The notes: generated from the letters alone by a model not told the origin. DNA of 21,287 nucleotides from Microcaldota archaeon (GCA_026992595.1 JALWZW010000030.1:1-21287), one strand, 5' to 3'. Positions 10,527 to 17,317 are shown, counted from the first letter of the stretch. Translations and numbers: made by a program.

Positions 10527-10598
10527 GGCCACGGCCGAGAATCGAACTCGGGCCTGCGGGACCACAACCCGCCACGCTACCACTACGCCACCGTGGCC
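10527..10598 (-). tRNA. tRNA-His (GTG)
   Basis: The reverse strand folds as a full cloverleaf. Acceptor GCCACGG pairs with CCGTGGC; the D stem is GCG/CGT with one G-U pair; the anticodon arm is GCGGG-TTGTGGT-CCCGC with anticodon GTG; the T arm is CCGAG-TTCGATT-CTCGG. A G stands at -1 opposite C73, the identity pair of tRNA-His, so G-1 is genome-encoded. CCA is not encoded. No intron is present. Confidence 0.97.
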
Positions 10599-10610
10599 GC
10601 CAACTAAATA

Positions 10611-10618
10611 GTTAAAAA
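10611..10618 (+). promoter_or_regulatory. TATA-like box for the ZIP transporter gene (and possibly tRNA-His on the other strand)
   Basis: GTTAAAAA is centred about 26 nt before the ATG at 10641. On the opposite strand the same A/T stretch lies about 15-25 nt before the tRNA-His 5' end, so one region may serve both directions. Confidence 0.35.
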
Positions 10619-10640
10619 GATTGTAACGCTTATTTATGCG

Positions 10641-11309
10641 ATGATTGTTGAAATATTTATTGCAACTATTATTATAAGTTTTATCTCCACTCTTGGGTTT
10701 TTTATTTTGGATTTTAAATACGCGCGCCTATTTATAAGCTTTGCCGCGGGTGTAATGCTCTCTGTTGCCTTTTTAGACCTCCTTCCTGAAAGTGTTTCCC
10801 TGCGGGGAGAAGAAGCTTTTCCTCTCGCCCTCTCAGGAATTTTGCTCTTTTTTTTGGTGGAATCCTTTTTAGGATGGCACCACCACAAAAAAGCATCAGG
10901 ACTGTTAGTTTTGGTAGGAGACGCACTACATAATTTTGTAGATGGTATTGCTATTGCAGCCGCCTTTTTCGTCTCGCCTGAACTTGGCTTTTCCACAGCG
11001 CTTGCTGTTGCGCTTCACGAAATCCCGCAAGAGTTGGGGGACTTTTCCATCTTAATTAATAGCGGCTATTCTAAAAATAAGGCGCTTTTATTAAATTTGG
11101 TAAGCGGTTTTACAGCAGTTATTGGCGCCCTATTATTTGTTTTAGGCGGAAGTTATGTGGAGGGCACCTCACCTTATGTATTGGCACTTATAAGCGGCAT
11201 GTTCATCTACATATCGGCAACCGACCTTTTGCCAGAACTATTGCAGAAGAAAAAAGTGGAGAACATAATAATTATGCTTATAGGCGTTGCAATAGGTGGT
11301 CTGCTCTAA
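10641..11309 (+). CDS. ZIP-family divalent metal (zinc/iron) transporter
   Basis: 222-aa membrane protein with about eight hydrophobic segments. The metal path residues of the family are present: HNFVDG (97-102) in TM4 and HEIPQELGD (126-134) in TM5. DLLPE motifs occur at 46-50 and 195-199, and a short histidine cluster, GWHHHKK (78-84), sits in the cytosolic loop before TM4. ZIP proteins move Zn2+ or Fe2+ into the cytosol. The protein is shorter than many members because its loops are short; all core helices seem to be there. It stands alone between tRNA-His (opposite strand) and tRNA-Ser. An A/T box at about -26 and the lack of a Shine-Dalgarno point to a leaderless message. Confidence 0.92.
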   Translation: MIVEIFIATIIISFISTLGFFILDFKYARLFISFAAGVMLSVAFLDLLPESVSLRGEEAFPLALSGILLFFLVESFLGWHHHKKASGLLVLVGDALHNFVDGIAIAAAFFVSPELGFSTALAVALHEIPQELGDFSILINSGYSKNKALLLNLVSGFTAVIGALLFVLGGSYVEGTSPYVLALISGMFIYISATDLLPELLQKKKVENIIIMLIGVAIGGLL

Positions 11310-11339
11310 CATGGAAGTTTTTTAAACCGTTCCCCCTTC

Positions 11340-11350
11340 TATTAAAATAG
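11340..11350 (+). promoter_or_regulatory. TATA-like box of tRNA-Ser
   Basis: TATTAAAATAG ends about 15 nt before the tRNA 5' end. A second candidate, TTTTTTAAACC, lies at about 11318-11328. Which one is used cannot be decided by eye. Confidence 0.35.
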
Positions 11351-11365
11351 CGCTCTCCATTAAGT

Positions 11366-11480
11366 GCCGAGGTCGCATAACCCGGTAGTGCGCACATTCT
11401 TTTTGCTTAGTGCAAAAAGGAGCGCAGGCCTGGAGAGCGTGTCCCGCAAGGGATTGTGGGTTCAAATCCCACCCTCGGCG
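11366..11480 (+). tRNA. tRNA-Ser (GGA) with a 32-nt non-canonical intron
   Basis: The acceptor GCCGAGG pairs with CCTCGGC (11473-11479), discriminator G at 11480; the D stem is GCA/TGC; the T arm is GTGGG-TTCAAAT-CCCAC. A long variable arm, TCCC-GCAA-GGGA (11442-11453), makes it a class II tRNA. Removing 11396-11427 joins CAC to GC and gives a perfect anticodon stem, CACGC/GCGTG, around the loop CTGGAGA with anticodon GGA. Without splicing no acceptable anticodon arm forms. G73 and the long variable arm fit serine. CCA is not encoded. Confidence 0.93.
11396..11427 (+). other. tRNA-Ser intron at position 29/30 with a bulge-helix-bulge splice motif
   Basis: Exon bases 11390-11393 (GCGC) pair with intron bases 11422-11425 (GCGC) as the 4-bp central helix. 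The 3-nt bulges are ACA (11394-11396) and AGG (11426-11428). Cutting after the second base of each bulge releases exactly 32 nt. Inside, 11397-11406 pair with 11412-11421 as a 10-bp stem (one G-U) with loop TTAGT. This is the substrate shape of archaeal tRNA-splicing endonuclease, but within the 5' strand of the anticodon stem rather than at 37/38. No clear outer helix is seen, so it is of the relaxed type. Confidence 0.88.
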
Positions 11481-11506
11481 CTTCTTTTAAGGAAATTAAC
11501 CCTGTC

Positions 11507-11518
11507 TATATTTTAAAA
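11507..11518 (+). promoter_or_regulatory. TATA box of the exonuclease-like gene
   Basis: TATATTTTAAAA lies about 22-33 nt before the ATG at 11540, with no Shine-Dalgarno between. A leaderless message is likely. Confidence 0.5.
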
Positions 11519-11539
11519 CCCCTGTGATTTCTTCTCTAT

Positions 11540-12097
11540 ATGCTCTATTATTTAGACATTGAAACCTATTCGCAGCGCGCCCCAGATCCTGCTAAAGACA
11601 AAATCATTAGCATTCAATTCCAACCGCTCTGTTGGGAAGGGGCAGCGGGAAGGTTGATAATATTAAAGGAGTGGGAAAGCAACGAAAGAGAGATTGTGAA
11701 AAAATTTTATAGATTTTTAACTTCTAAAGGAGTGTGGGGATTTGTGCCTGTTGGCTTTTCCCTCACTTACGAATTTGCTTTTTTGAACGCCAAATTTGAA
11801 AAATATCTTAAAAGCCGCATTGATTTTTTTGGAAGGCCGCATATAGACCTAAAGCACATAATAGTTATGATGAACGGCGGGTTTAAAGGCGCTAAGCTAA
11901 GCCATTTTTCAACAAAGCGCGCTAACGGCAACATCATTCCGCTTTATTATAAAAAGAGAGAGTATAGAAAGATAGAAGAATATGTGAAAGAGGAGGCGCG
12001 CGCCTTCTCCTCTCTCTTTTCCGCATTGGGAAAAATGTTAAAAAGCATTAAACCGCGTTTCTACCGCCCTCTTATACGAAGTGGGGAAGGAAATTGA
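11540..12097 (+). CDS. RNase H-fold 3'-5' exonuclease-like protein, divergent active site
   Basis: 185 aa. The N-terminus YYLDIET (3-9) is exonuclease motif I of the DnaQ/PolB type, with Asp6 and Glu8. GFSLTYEFAFL (72-82) aligns with motif II (G-H-N-x-x-[FY]-D-x-x-F-L), but the usual Asn is Ser74 and the usual Asp is Glu78. HIDL at 101-104 follows at the expected place. A candidate motif III is YVKEE (148-152), in which Glu152 would replace the Asp of YxxxD. So the fold looks right but two metal-binding acids are Glu; activity is uncertain. The length fits a lone exonuclease domain. It is convergent with the membrane protease gene at 12072, overlapping it by 26 bases at the 3' ends. A function in DNA repair or RNA trimming is inference from the fold. 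Confidence 0.72.
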   Translation: MLYYLDIETYSQRAPDPAKDKIISIQFQPLCWEGAAGRLIILKEWESNEREIVKKFYRFLTSKGVWGFVPVGFSLTYEFAFLNAKFEKYLKSRIDFFGRPHIDLKHIIVMMNGGFKGAKLSHFSTKRANGNIIPLYYKKREYRKIEEYVKEEARAFSSLFSALGKMLKSIKPRFYRPLIRSGEGN

Positions 12098-13166
12098 GGG
12101 CAAAGAAGATGAGCGTAATATAGGAAACCACTTTTACCATCAATTTGTTCTCTATGTTAGCATCTATAATATGATAGCCATCAAAGAGAGGAATGGGAAG
12201 AAGATTAATGGTGCCCACTATAAAATTGAGTGCAAAGGCCAAAGCAATAGTTCTGGTGATAAAAAGGGGGAGAGAGAGGTAAAAAGAGGTTAAAAATAAT
12301 AGGAAAAGGGGGATGCTTGCATAAAGATTGAAGGCAGAGCCAGCCACCAAAACCCGCGTTTTCACCTTCCTGTTTTTCCTTTTCAATTCTTCCTCGTCTG
12401 GCTCTACAAAAGCACCCACAGGAATTATTCCAAAAAGCACTATTCCTGCTGATTTAAGCTTTATTTTTCCCATTCTTGCAAGCACTGCATGGGCGCCCTC
12501 ATGCACAATAAGCACAATTGCAAGCGCCAGCACCCCTTCTATAAGGGGAAGATTTATGCCTGGGAGCAACAGTTGGCCGCCGGGAGCGGTTTGCTGGAGA
12601 GTGGGGGCGCCAAAAAAAAGCGTTTCAACCGTGGCGCTCAATACCACAAACGCGTAAAAAGCCAAACTGAGCAGCACAAAGGAAAAAAGGCCGCCTGCAA
12701 AAAGAAGCGCTAAGCCCACCCATTGAAGAAGTTGAGAAGCGGTACCGCTAACCGATTGTTGGGGCAGGTCTCCTTTAAGAACGCTTACAAGAACATAAAA
12801 AGAAGAGGGTGCAACAATTAAACTTAAGAGAGCAAGGAGGGCCAAACCTGCTAAAAGGTTTTTCCAATCTATATGTTGGGGGGTGAGCACTTTCCCCATC
12901 AACCCATAAGCCAAAACAGTGCCAACATCTGCCAACCGCTTAAAGACGCTGTAACCAGCAAGTTGCTCCACCGCCTTAAGCCCTTTTCTGCTTTTAAGGA
13001 GCACAAAGCCCATTTCGGTGCTGAACCCAAACTTTTTTTCAAATATTTTTCCTACCGCAACCATCTCCAAAACCACCAGACCAAACTTCCACAATCCCGG
13101 AATATCTAAAGAAAGAATACCTAAAAATATAATAAGGGCTAAAAGGGCGATTAGATAAACGAGCAT
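12072..13166 (-). CDS. Multi-pass M50 (site-2 protease-like) membrane metalloprotease
   Basis: 364 aa when started at the ATG at 13166. Zinc motif HEGAH is at 222-226 in a hydrophobic helix, and the third-ligand motif NLLPIPLFDGYH is at 321-332 (Asp329). Roughly seven or eight hydrophobic segments are present, including three or four before the catalytic helix, so the N-terminal membrane part is longer than in the 238-aa protease at 3981. A charged cytosolic loop (EPDEEELKRKNRKVKTR) follows the HExxH helix. The frame stays open 34 codons further upstream, but those codons overlap the Lrp gene and are not hydrophobic. The gene follows Lrp/AsnC by 25 bases on the same strand and is probably co-transcribed with it. 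Substrates are unknown; regulated cleavage of a membrane-bound factor is possible. Confidence 0.87.
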   Translation of the reverse strand: MLVYLIALLALIIFLGILSLDIPGLWKFGLVVLEMVAVGKIFEKKFGFSTEMGFVLLKSRKGLKAVEQLAGYSVFKRLADVGTVLAYGLMGKVLTPQHIDWKNLLAGLALLALLSLIVAPSSFYVLVSVLKGDLPQQSVSGTASQLLQWVGLALLFAGGLFSFVLLSLAFYAFVVLSATVETLFFGAPTLQQTAPGGQLLLPGINLPLIEGVLALAIVLIVHEGAHAVLARMGKIKLKSAGIVLFGIIPVGAFVEPDEEELKRKNRKVKTRVLVAGSAFNLYASIPLFLLFLTSFYLSLPLFITRTIALAFALNFIVGTINLLPIPLFDGYHIIDANIENKLMVKVVSYITLIFFALNFLPHFV

Positions 13167-13191
13167 GTATAATAATAAAAAGCAAGCGTTT

Positions 13192-13650
13192 TTATTTCTT
13201 CTCAAAAGGGTTGAAGTCAAAGGGGTCTTTGTAATTGAAGAGAATAAGTTGGGTAGAGGTGCGCACAATAATTTTGTTTTGCGCTATCTTTTTAATCAAA
13301 TCAAAGAGGTGCTTTCTATTTTTTGCGCGGCAAAGAATAAGCACATCAAAGGCGCCAGTGGTTGCATAAACTGCCTCCACCTCTTTTAAGCGCACGATGT
13401 TTTCTAACTGTTCTTTTTCACCTGCCACCCCACCTCTCACCTTTGCCATAATTATAGCGTGAATATCCCATCCAACCTTCCTGTATTTCACAGCAGTGCC
13501 ATATTTCCTAATAACCCCCTCTCTTTCCAACCTCTTAATCCTCTTTATCACAGTGTTTGTGTGCAGTTTTAATTCTTCTCCTATCCTTTTTGCAGAGGTC
13601 CTTGCATTATTTACCAAAAAGTAAAGAATTTTCCTGTCCACCTCATCCAT
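13192..13650 (-). CDS. Lrp/AsnC-family transcriptional regulator
   Basis: 152 aa, the usual size. The N-terminal winged helix-turn-helix is clear: MDEVDRKILYFLVNNARTS, recognition region LKLHTNTVIKRIKRLEREGV, then IRKYGTAV. The C-terminal RAM domain (about 62-140) has the alternating strands expected for amino-acid-responsive dimers (DIHAIIMAKVRGG ... AVYATTGAFDVLILC). Family members bind DNA as dimers or octamers and respond to amino acids or related metabolites. The ATG overlaps the end of the 48-aa zinc-ribbon gene by eight bases and the membrane protease follows, so the three probably form one operon. The target genes cannot be read from this window; autoregulation of the 13790-13819 promoter region is plausible. 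Confidence 0.94.
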   Translation of the reverse strand: MDEVDRKILYFLVNNARTSAKRIGEELKLHTNTVIKRIKRLEREGVIRKYGTAVKYRKVGWDIHAIIMAKVRGGVAGEKEQLENIVRLKEVEAVYATTGAFDVLILCRAKNRKHLFDLIKKIAQNKIIVRTSTQLILFNYKDPFDFNPFEKK

Positions 13651-13789
13651 TTTTACGCCCGTAAGCTCTCTTTATAATCTCCCTATTGCACGCATTATGC
13701 TCACTGCAAAACCGCTCGCACTCTTCCGCATCCTCTCTCCTCACATAAATATAACCACAAACCTCGCATTCATATAGCGCACGGACCAT
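13643..13789 (-). CDS. 48-aa zinc-ribbon/zinc-finger microprotein
   Basis: A short frame from the ATG at 13789 to the TGA at 13643. The protein has a cysteine set C8-x2-C11, C24-x3-C28, His31 and C34: CEVCGYIYV, then CERFCSEHNAC. It should bind one zinc. The tail is basic (KRAYGRKNG). The stop codon lies inside the first codons of the Lrp gene (eight-base overlap), so translation is coupled. The frame has normal codon use for the window and an A/T box at -25. I do not recognise a named family; a small nucleic-acid- or protein-binding partner of the Lrp regulator is possible. Confidence 0.75.
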   Translation of the reverse strand: MVRALYECEVCGYIYVRREDAEECERFCSEHNACNREIIKRAYGRKNG

Positions 13790-13791
13790 AA

Positions 13792-13818
13792 TTAATATTT
13801 AACTGTTTGTATTATAAA
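13792..13818. promoter_or_regulatory. Divergent promoter region, zinc-ribbon/Lrp operon and UbiA
   Basis: TTAATATTTAA (13792-13802) is centred 23 nt before the UbiA ATG at 13820. TATTATAAA (13810-13818, read on the minus strand as TTTATAATA) is centred 25 nt before the zinc-ribbon ATG at 13789. The gap between the two ATGs is only 30 bases, so the promoters overlap and both messages should be leaderless. Confidence 0.5.
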
Positions 13819-13819
13819 C

Positions 13820-14623
13820 ATGCTCTCCTTTCTCAAAGCGCTTTGGAGAACTGCGCGTTTTGAACATGCGCTCTTGCTCGCCGTTGCAATTATTGCTGCT
13901 TATTTTGACCACACGCCTCTCTTATCTGAATGGCTAGCGTTGGGCATTGCCGCAGCCATCCTTTCTGAAATCGCGGCTTTTTCTATCAACGATTATGCGG
14001 ACCGCGAGACAGACAGGATAAACAAAAAGGACACGCCCTTAGTTAAAGGAGAGATATCACCGCATGCAGTGCTTCTCTTTTCCCTCTCCTCGCTTATCGC
14101 CTCTTCCCTTTTAGCGCTTGCGCTTCCTTTGCAGGCGGGCGCGGTGGTGATTTTTGCAAACCTTTTTTCGCTGTTGTATAATTTTGTGCTGAAACGGGTG
14201 CCGTTGGCTGGCAACCTTTATGTGGCGTTCACAATGGCGCTTCCATTTATTTTTGGCGGTTTTTTGGCAGGAAGCAACCTTAACAGCCGTACCTTGCTCT
14301 TTGCCCTCATCGCATTTGTTGCAGGGTTAGGGCGCGAAATAATAAAAAGCATAGAGGACATGGAAGGAGATGCAAAATTCAGAAAAACGCTTCCTCTTGC
14401 AATAGGCGAAAAAAAGGCGCTGTGGATAGCGCGCGCTCTTTATTTCCTTGCGCTTATCCTCTCATTCCTCGTGCCTCTTAAACCTCCCTTCCATCTACTT
14501 CTTATAATAGCGGCGTTTGTCATTTTCGGTGCTGGATTTAGCAACTACAAAAAGTCGCGCAAATTAAGTTTAGCCGGTATGTCTTTAGCCACCCTTTCTT
14601 ATTTATTAAATGTGTTTTTATAA
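13820..14623 (+). CDS. UbiA-family prenyltransferase, probable geranylgeranylglyceryl-phosphate geranylgeranyltransferase
   Basis: 267-aa integral membrane protein with about eight or nine helices. The first aspartate motif NDYADRETD (57-65) and the second, SIEDMEGDAKFRKT (177-190), are both complete; they bind the Mg-diphosphate of the prenyl donor. Length and motif shape fit the archaeal enzyme that adds the second geranylgeranyl chain during ether-lipid synthesis (DGGGP synthase). Other UbiA enzymes (quinone or heme side-chain) share these motifs, so the substrate is inference. It is transcribed alone from a promoter region shared with the zinc-ribbon/Lrp operon. Confidence 0.88.
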   Translation: MLSFLKALWRTARFEHALLLAVAIIAAYFDHTPLLSEWLALGIAAAILSEIAAFSINDYADRETDRINKKDTPLVKGEISPHAVLLFSLSSLIASSLLALALPLQAGAVVIFANLFSLLYNFVLKRVPLAGNLYVAFTMALPFIFGGFLAGSNLNSRTLLFALIAFVAGLGREIIKSIEDMEGDAKFRKTLPLAIGEKKALWIARALYFLALILSFLVPLKPPFHLLLIIAAFVIFGAGFSNYKKSRKLSLAGMSLATLSYLLNVFL

Positions 14624-14656
14624 GTGAGAGAAGGAAGGGGGCTGAAAAAGGGAAAA

Positions 14657-15040
14657 TTAGAGTTGAACGCCGTTCACCACGCCGTCCTGCCCAACCCTGT
14701 TTGTAACCTTAACCTTCCCTATTTCAGTTTCTAAAACCGCTCCCTTAGTAATAATATCCATCCTCACAAATTCAGGGTTGTGGCTTTCTATAACGCGCAA
14801 AATTTTCGCCTTGCGCGTCTTCCCTTCTTTAGTTACCACATTAACATAAGCGGCCTTTTTTAATTTCACTTTCCTGTTTCCCCCTCTAGTCCTTACCACC
14901 ACGCGCACCTCTCGATCACCTACGCGGGTAGCGGTGAAAAATCCACCTAAATGAGCCAACTTCTTATCTCCACTCTTTCCTTTAGAGCCACCAGTCCCAC
15001 TACTGACCTTTTTATGAACTGGCCTGTGATACTGTGTCAT
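14657..15040 (-). CDS. rps8e: 30S ribosomal protein S8e
   Basis: 127 aa, the usual archaeal length. It begins MTQYHRPVHKKVSSGTGGSK and continues with a basic beta-rich core (RTRGGNRKVKLKKAAYVNV) and the ending ITKGAVLETEIGKVKVTNR, followed by the conserved GQDGVVNGVQL. It is a small-subunit protein found only in archaea and eukaryotes. A GTG directly before the ATG (15043) could be used instead. There is no Shine-Dalgarno; an A/T box lies about 26-29 nt upstream, so the message is probably leaderless. The box overlaps the end of the upstream surface-protein gene. Confidence 0.97.
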   Translation of the reverse strand: MTQYHRPVHKKVSSGTGGSKGKSGDKKLAHLGGFFTATRVGDREVRVVVRTRGGNRKVKLKKAAYVNVVTKEGKTRKAKILRVIESHNPEFVRMDIITKGAVLETEIGKVKVTNRVGQDGVVNGVQL

Positions 15041-15063
15041 CACTATTCAATTTAATAAGAGGG

Positions 15064-15074
15064 GTTTAAAAAAC
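15064..15074 (-). promoter_or_regulatory. TATA-like box of rps8e
   Basis: TTTTTTAAAC on the minus strand is centred about 26 nt from the GTG at 15043 and 29 nt from the ATG at 15040. It separates S8e transcription from the preceding surface-protein gene. Confidence 0.4.
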
Positions 15075-17263
15075 TATTTATCGCGGTGTTTAAGATGGTC
15101 ATAAAGTTTATAAGCGCTATAAGCGCTTAAAGCAACCGAGAGCGCAAGGAGCAGGATTAACCAAAGGGGCAAAGGTTGTTCCACTTTTATTTTTGAAATT
15201 TTTATATTTAGAAGGTCAATGCTGCCTTTCACATCTTTCATCCCCGCCTCTAAAAGATTCAACCTCCCAAATATCCTATCCACATCTCCTTCCAAGCCGC
15301 CCAACCGCTCATCCACTTTTTGCTCCACCAATTCTTCTAAACTCTTTCCTTTAGGCACACATTGATTGCCCTGCACCTCTTCCCCTTCACTGCACTGCAG
15401 AGCAACGCATTGGTTGTTTTCACAGGTATAGCCGGCGCCGCAGTCAGAGGGTTGGCAGCATTCTAAATTTATGCAGGTATTGTAGCGAGCCACTTGGCAG
15501 TAGCCGCATTCTAAGGCAACACATCTGCCCTCAGAACAAACCTCATCTCCGCTGCAGTCAGCACTGCTCTCACATGCTTTTAAGCAGTCCCTTGCTTTCA
15601 GCACCCTTTCTTCATTATAGTAATAATTCTTCACACCTTCAAAGCGGTAGGTTATGGTGCTGTTGGTATAGAAGTAGGCAAGCCCATCAGCTCCTGCAAC
15701 CACAAAATCCACCAAATCTCCTGTTTCATCATTGTATATATTTACTCTTGTGCCGGGGATAGTTGCAATGGTGAATTTTGCCTGGTCATTTTCACACACC
15801 TGCGAAACAGAAAGAGGCAGGGTGCTAAAAACATTTTCCACATCATCTGGCGCATCGCCTCCTACCCCTCCCCCTAAATCTCTTACTATAATCACAGGTG
15901 AATAGAATACAGAAGTAGCAGTCCCCGTAGCAGGGTCAATACCTCTCGCAGAACAGAAAATTTCTGTGCCTGCTGGGAAGGGACCTACAGGCGCAGAAGA
16001 GCATAAAGCGAGGGGGGTGCAGCCAGGTACTGTTTGGTCCAAAGCAGGTTGATAAACTCCGTTGACATAAAATTTAAATTCCACATCCAAGGGATCTAAA
16101 CTATCTACAAAAGCGCTGCATACAATAGGGTCAGAAGGGGTGGGAGTGGAAGGCCTTATAGAAGTTACAAGCACATTTTGAGGGCAAGGGAATTGGCAAA
16201 CACCAGCAGGAGTTGAAGTATCGCAAAAGAGGCCATTTTTATTTATGGCCGTCCCTGCAGAGGTAAAATCTACCCCATTATTACAGAGAATAACCTTATT
16301 TGCATCCACTAAGCCAGAAAAAGGAGCTTCAAATTCTGTGCCGCGGTCACAAGAAAGGATGCGGACATCAGTCATATTTAGATTGCCTACCACATCAACA
16401 GCCGAAGTCACCCAAAAACCTCTACTTGGTATAATGCCCTGACAAGAAAGAATGGTTACATTATTTAATTTTGCATTATTTAATTTCAACCCTCCGGCCG
16501 CATTAGAATTAAAAATTATTCCAGTACCTGTCTCTGCTATATAAACATCTTCCAACACTATATTATCTCTTATTAAAGATGAGGCGGTTGCAAAAAACGC
16601 AAGAATGGTTCCAGCATTACCTGAAGGTGGTCCTTGAACACCTTTTATAATAAGATTGTTGAAAACAGTGTTGTTGTTGCTTAACAAGACAGAAACCAGA
16701 GTAGAATCGCGTGTAGAAAGAAGAATAGAGGTATTATATATACCTATGTTGCCGCTATTAAGAGGACTTCCCTCATCCCTAATAGCAATGGCAGTGTTAC
16801 CAAAAGATAAGCGCACACTAGTGTTAGTGAAATTTAAATTAGTAGTATTAACAACAGTCACAACATAACTACTGGCAAAAAATAAAGCCCCATGCAGTAC
16901 AGAATTTGTCACGCGAACATTTGAAACATTTTTTATATAAACATCTTTAATAGACCGTCTCTGCTGTAAGAAATAACAATTCCTTAACTCCACATTGGTT
17001 TGGTTTTGCAGTAAAAACATCCCCCTTCTTGCAGAAAAACCAGCGCTCAAATCAGTTATAGTGGAGCCATTGCAATCAATCACCGCGTTACTGGCATTTA
17101 TAATAAACCTAAAATCAGCCACATCATAAGTGCCTTGGCAGAAGTTAAAACTGCTGTTTATATAGTAATCATTAGGAAGAGGGCTGGGAGGGGTTATGCA
17201 AGCGGAAGGAGACCTGACTAAAAACAACAATAGCAAAACGCCCATTGCTAACCTGCGCACCAT
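15074..17263 (-). CDS. Large beta-helix surface protein with cysteine modules, coiled coil and C-terminal anchor
   Basis: 729 aa. A signal peptide (about 1-21) precedes a region (about 45-345) of short repeating strands rich in Asn/Thr/Val (e.g. NVELRNCYFLQ, NVRVTNSVLHG, NLNFTNTSVRL), the look of a right-handed parallel beta helix of the NosD/pectate-lyase type. Many N-x-S/T sites suggest N-glycosylation. Ig-like segments follow (about 365-460 and 480-555). Two cysteine modules follow at C564/C570/C576/C581 and C602/C608/C614/C619, with the same C-x5-C-x5-C-x4-C spacing as in the protein at 5268. Residues about 640-692 form a coiled coil (SLEELVEQKVDERLGGLEGD ...), then comes one transmembrane helix (about 698-718) and the tail KLYDHLKHRDK. 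It should stand on the cell surface as a long oligomeric stalk. Role in adhesion, host contact or sugar binding is inference. Confidence 0.85.
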   Translation of the reverse strand: MVRRLAMGVLLLLFLVRSPSACITPPSPLPNDYYINSSFNFCQGTYDVADFRFIINASNAVIDCNGSTITDLSAGFSARRGMFLLQNQTNVELRNCYFLQQRRSIKDVYIKNVSNVRVTNSVLHGALFFASSYVVTVVNTTNLNFTNTSVRLSFGNTAIAIRDEGSPLNSGNIGIYNTSILLSTRDSTLVSVLLSNNNTVFNNLIIKGVQGPPSGNAGTILAFFATASSLIRDNIVLEDVYIAETGTGIIFNSNAAGGLKLNNAKLNNVTILSCQGIIPSRGFWVTSAVDVVGNLNMTDVRILSCDRGTEFEAPFSGLVDANKVILCNNGVDFTSAGTAINKNGLFCDTSTPAGVCQFPCPQNVLVTSIRPSTPTPSDPIVCSAFVDSLDPLDVEFKFYVNGVYQPALDQTVPGCTPLALCSSAPVGPFPAGTEIFCSARGIDPATGTATSVFYSPVIIVRDLGGGVGGDAPDDVENVFSTLPLSVSQVCENDQAKFTIATIPGTRVNIYNDETGDLVDFVVAGADGLAYFYTNSTITYRFEGVKNYYYNEERVLKARDCLKACESSADCSGDEVCSEGRCVALECGYCQVARYNTCINLECCQPSDCGAGYTCENNQCVALQCSEGEEVQGNQCVPKGKSLEELVEQKVDERLGGLEGDVDRIFGRLNLLEAGMKDVKGSIDLLNIKISKIKVEQPLPLWLILLLALSVALSAYSAYKLYDHLKHRDK

Positions 17264-17280
17264 CTTTTTAAAAAACCACC

Positions 17281-17295
17281 TTAAATTTTAAAAAA
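17281..17295. promoter_or_regulatory. Shared A/T box between the surface protein and Cgi121 genes
   Basis: TTAAATTTTAAAAAA lies between the divergent genes. Its TTTTAAAA core is about 26 nt from the ATG at 17263 and about 28 nt from the ATG at 17318, so one near-palindromic box could drive both leaderless messages. This supports the ATG start of Cgi121 over TTG 17297. Confidence 0.5.
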
Positions 17296-17317
17296 CTTGG
17301 CAAAAACAGTTAAACCA

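Noticed and set aside
10502..10567. A 22-codon N-terminal extension of the MBL hydrolase
   Set aside because: It reads through the 3' half of tRNA-His; the ATG at 10501 has an ideal Shine-Dalgarno and begins the conserved fold.
11366..11480. A canonical 37/38 intron, or a tRNA-Leu or tRNA-Lys reading
   Set aside because: Those readings need a non-U base at position 33 or a mismatched anticodon stem; only the 29/30 intron gives a perfect stem and a matching bulge-helix-bulge.
13167..13268. A 34-codon extension of the second M50 protease
   Set aside because: It overlaps the Lrp/AsnC coding region in another frame and is not membrane-like; the ATG at 13166 fits the 25-base gap.
17297..17317. 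TTG start of Cgi121
   Set aside because: It lies only a few bases from the A/T box; the ATG at 17318 has the normal spacing for a leaderless message.
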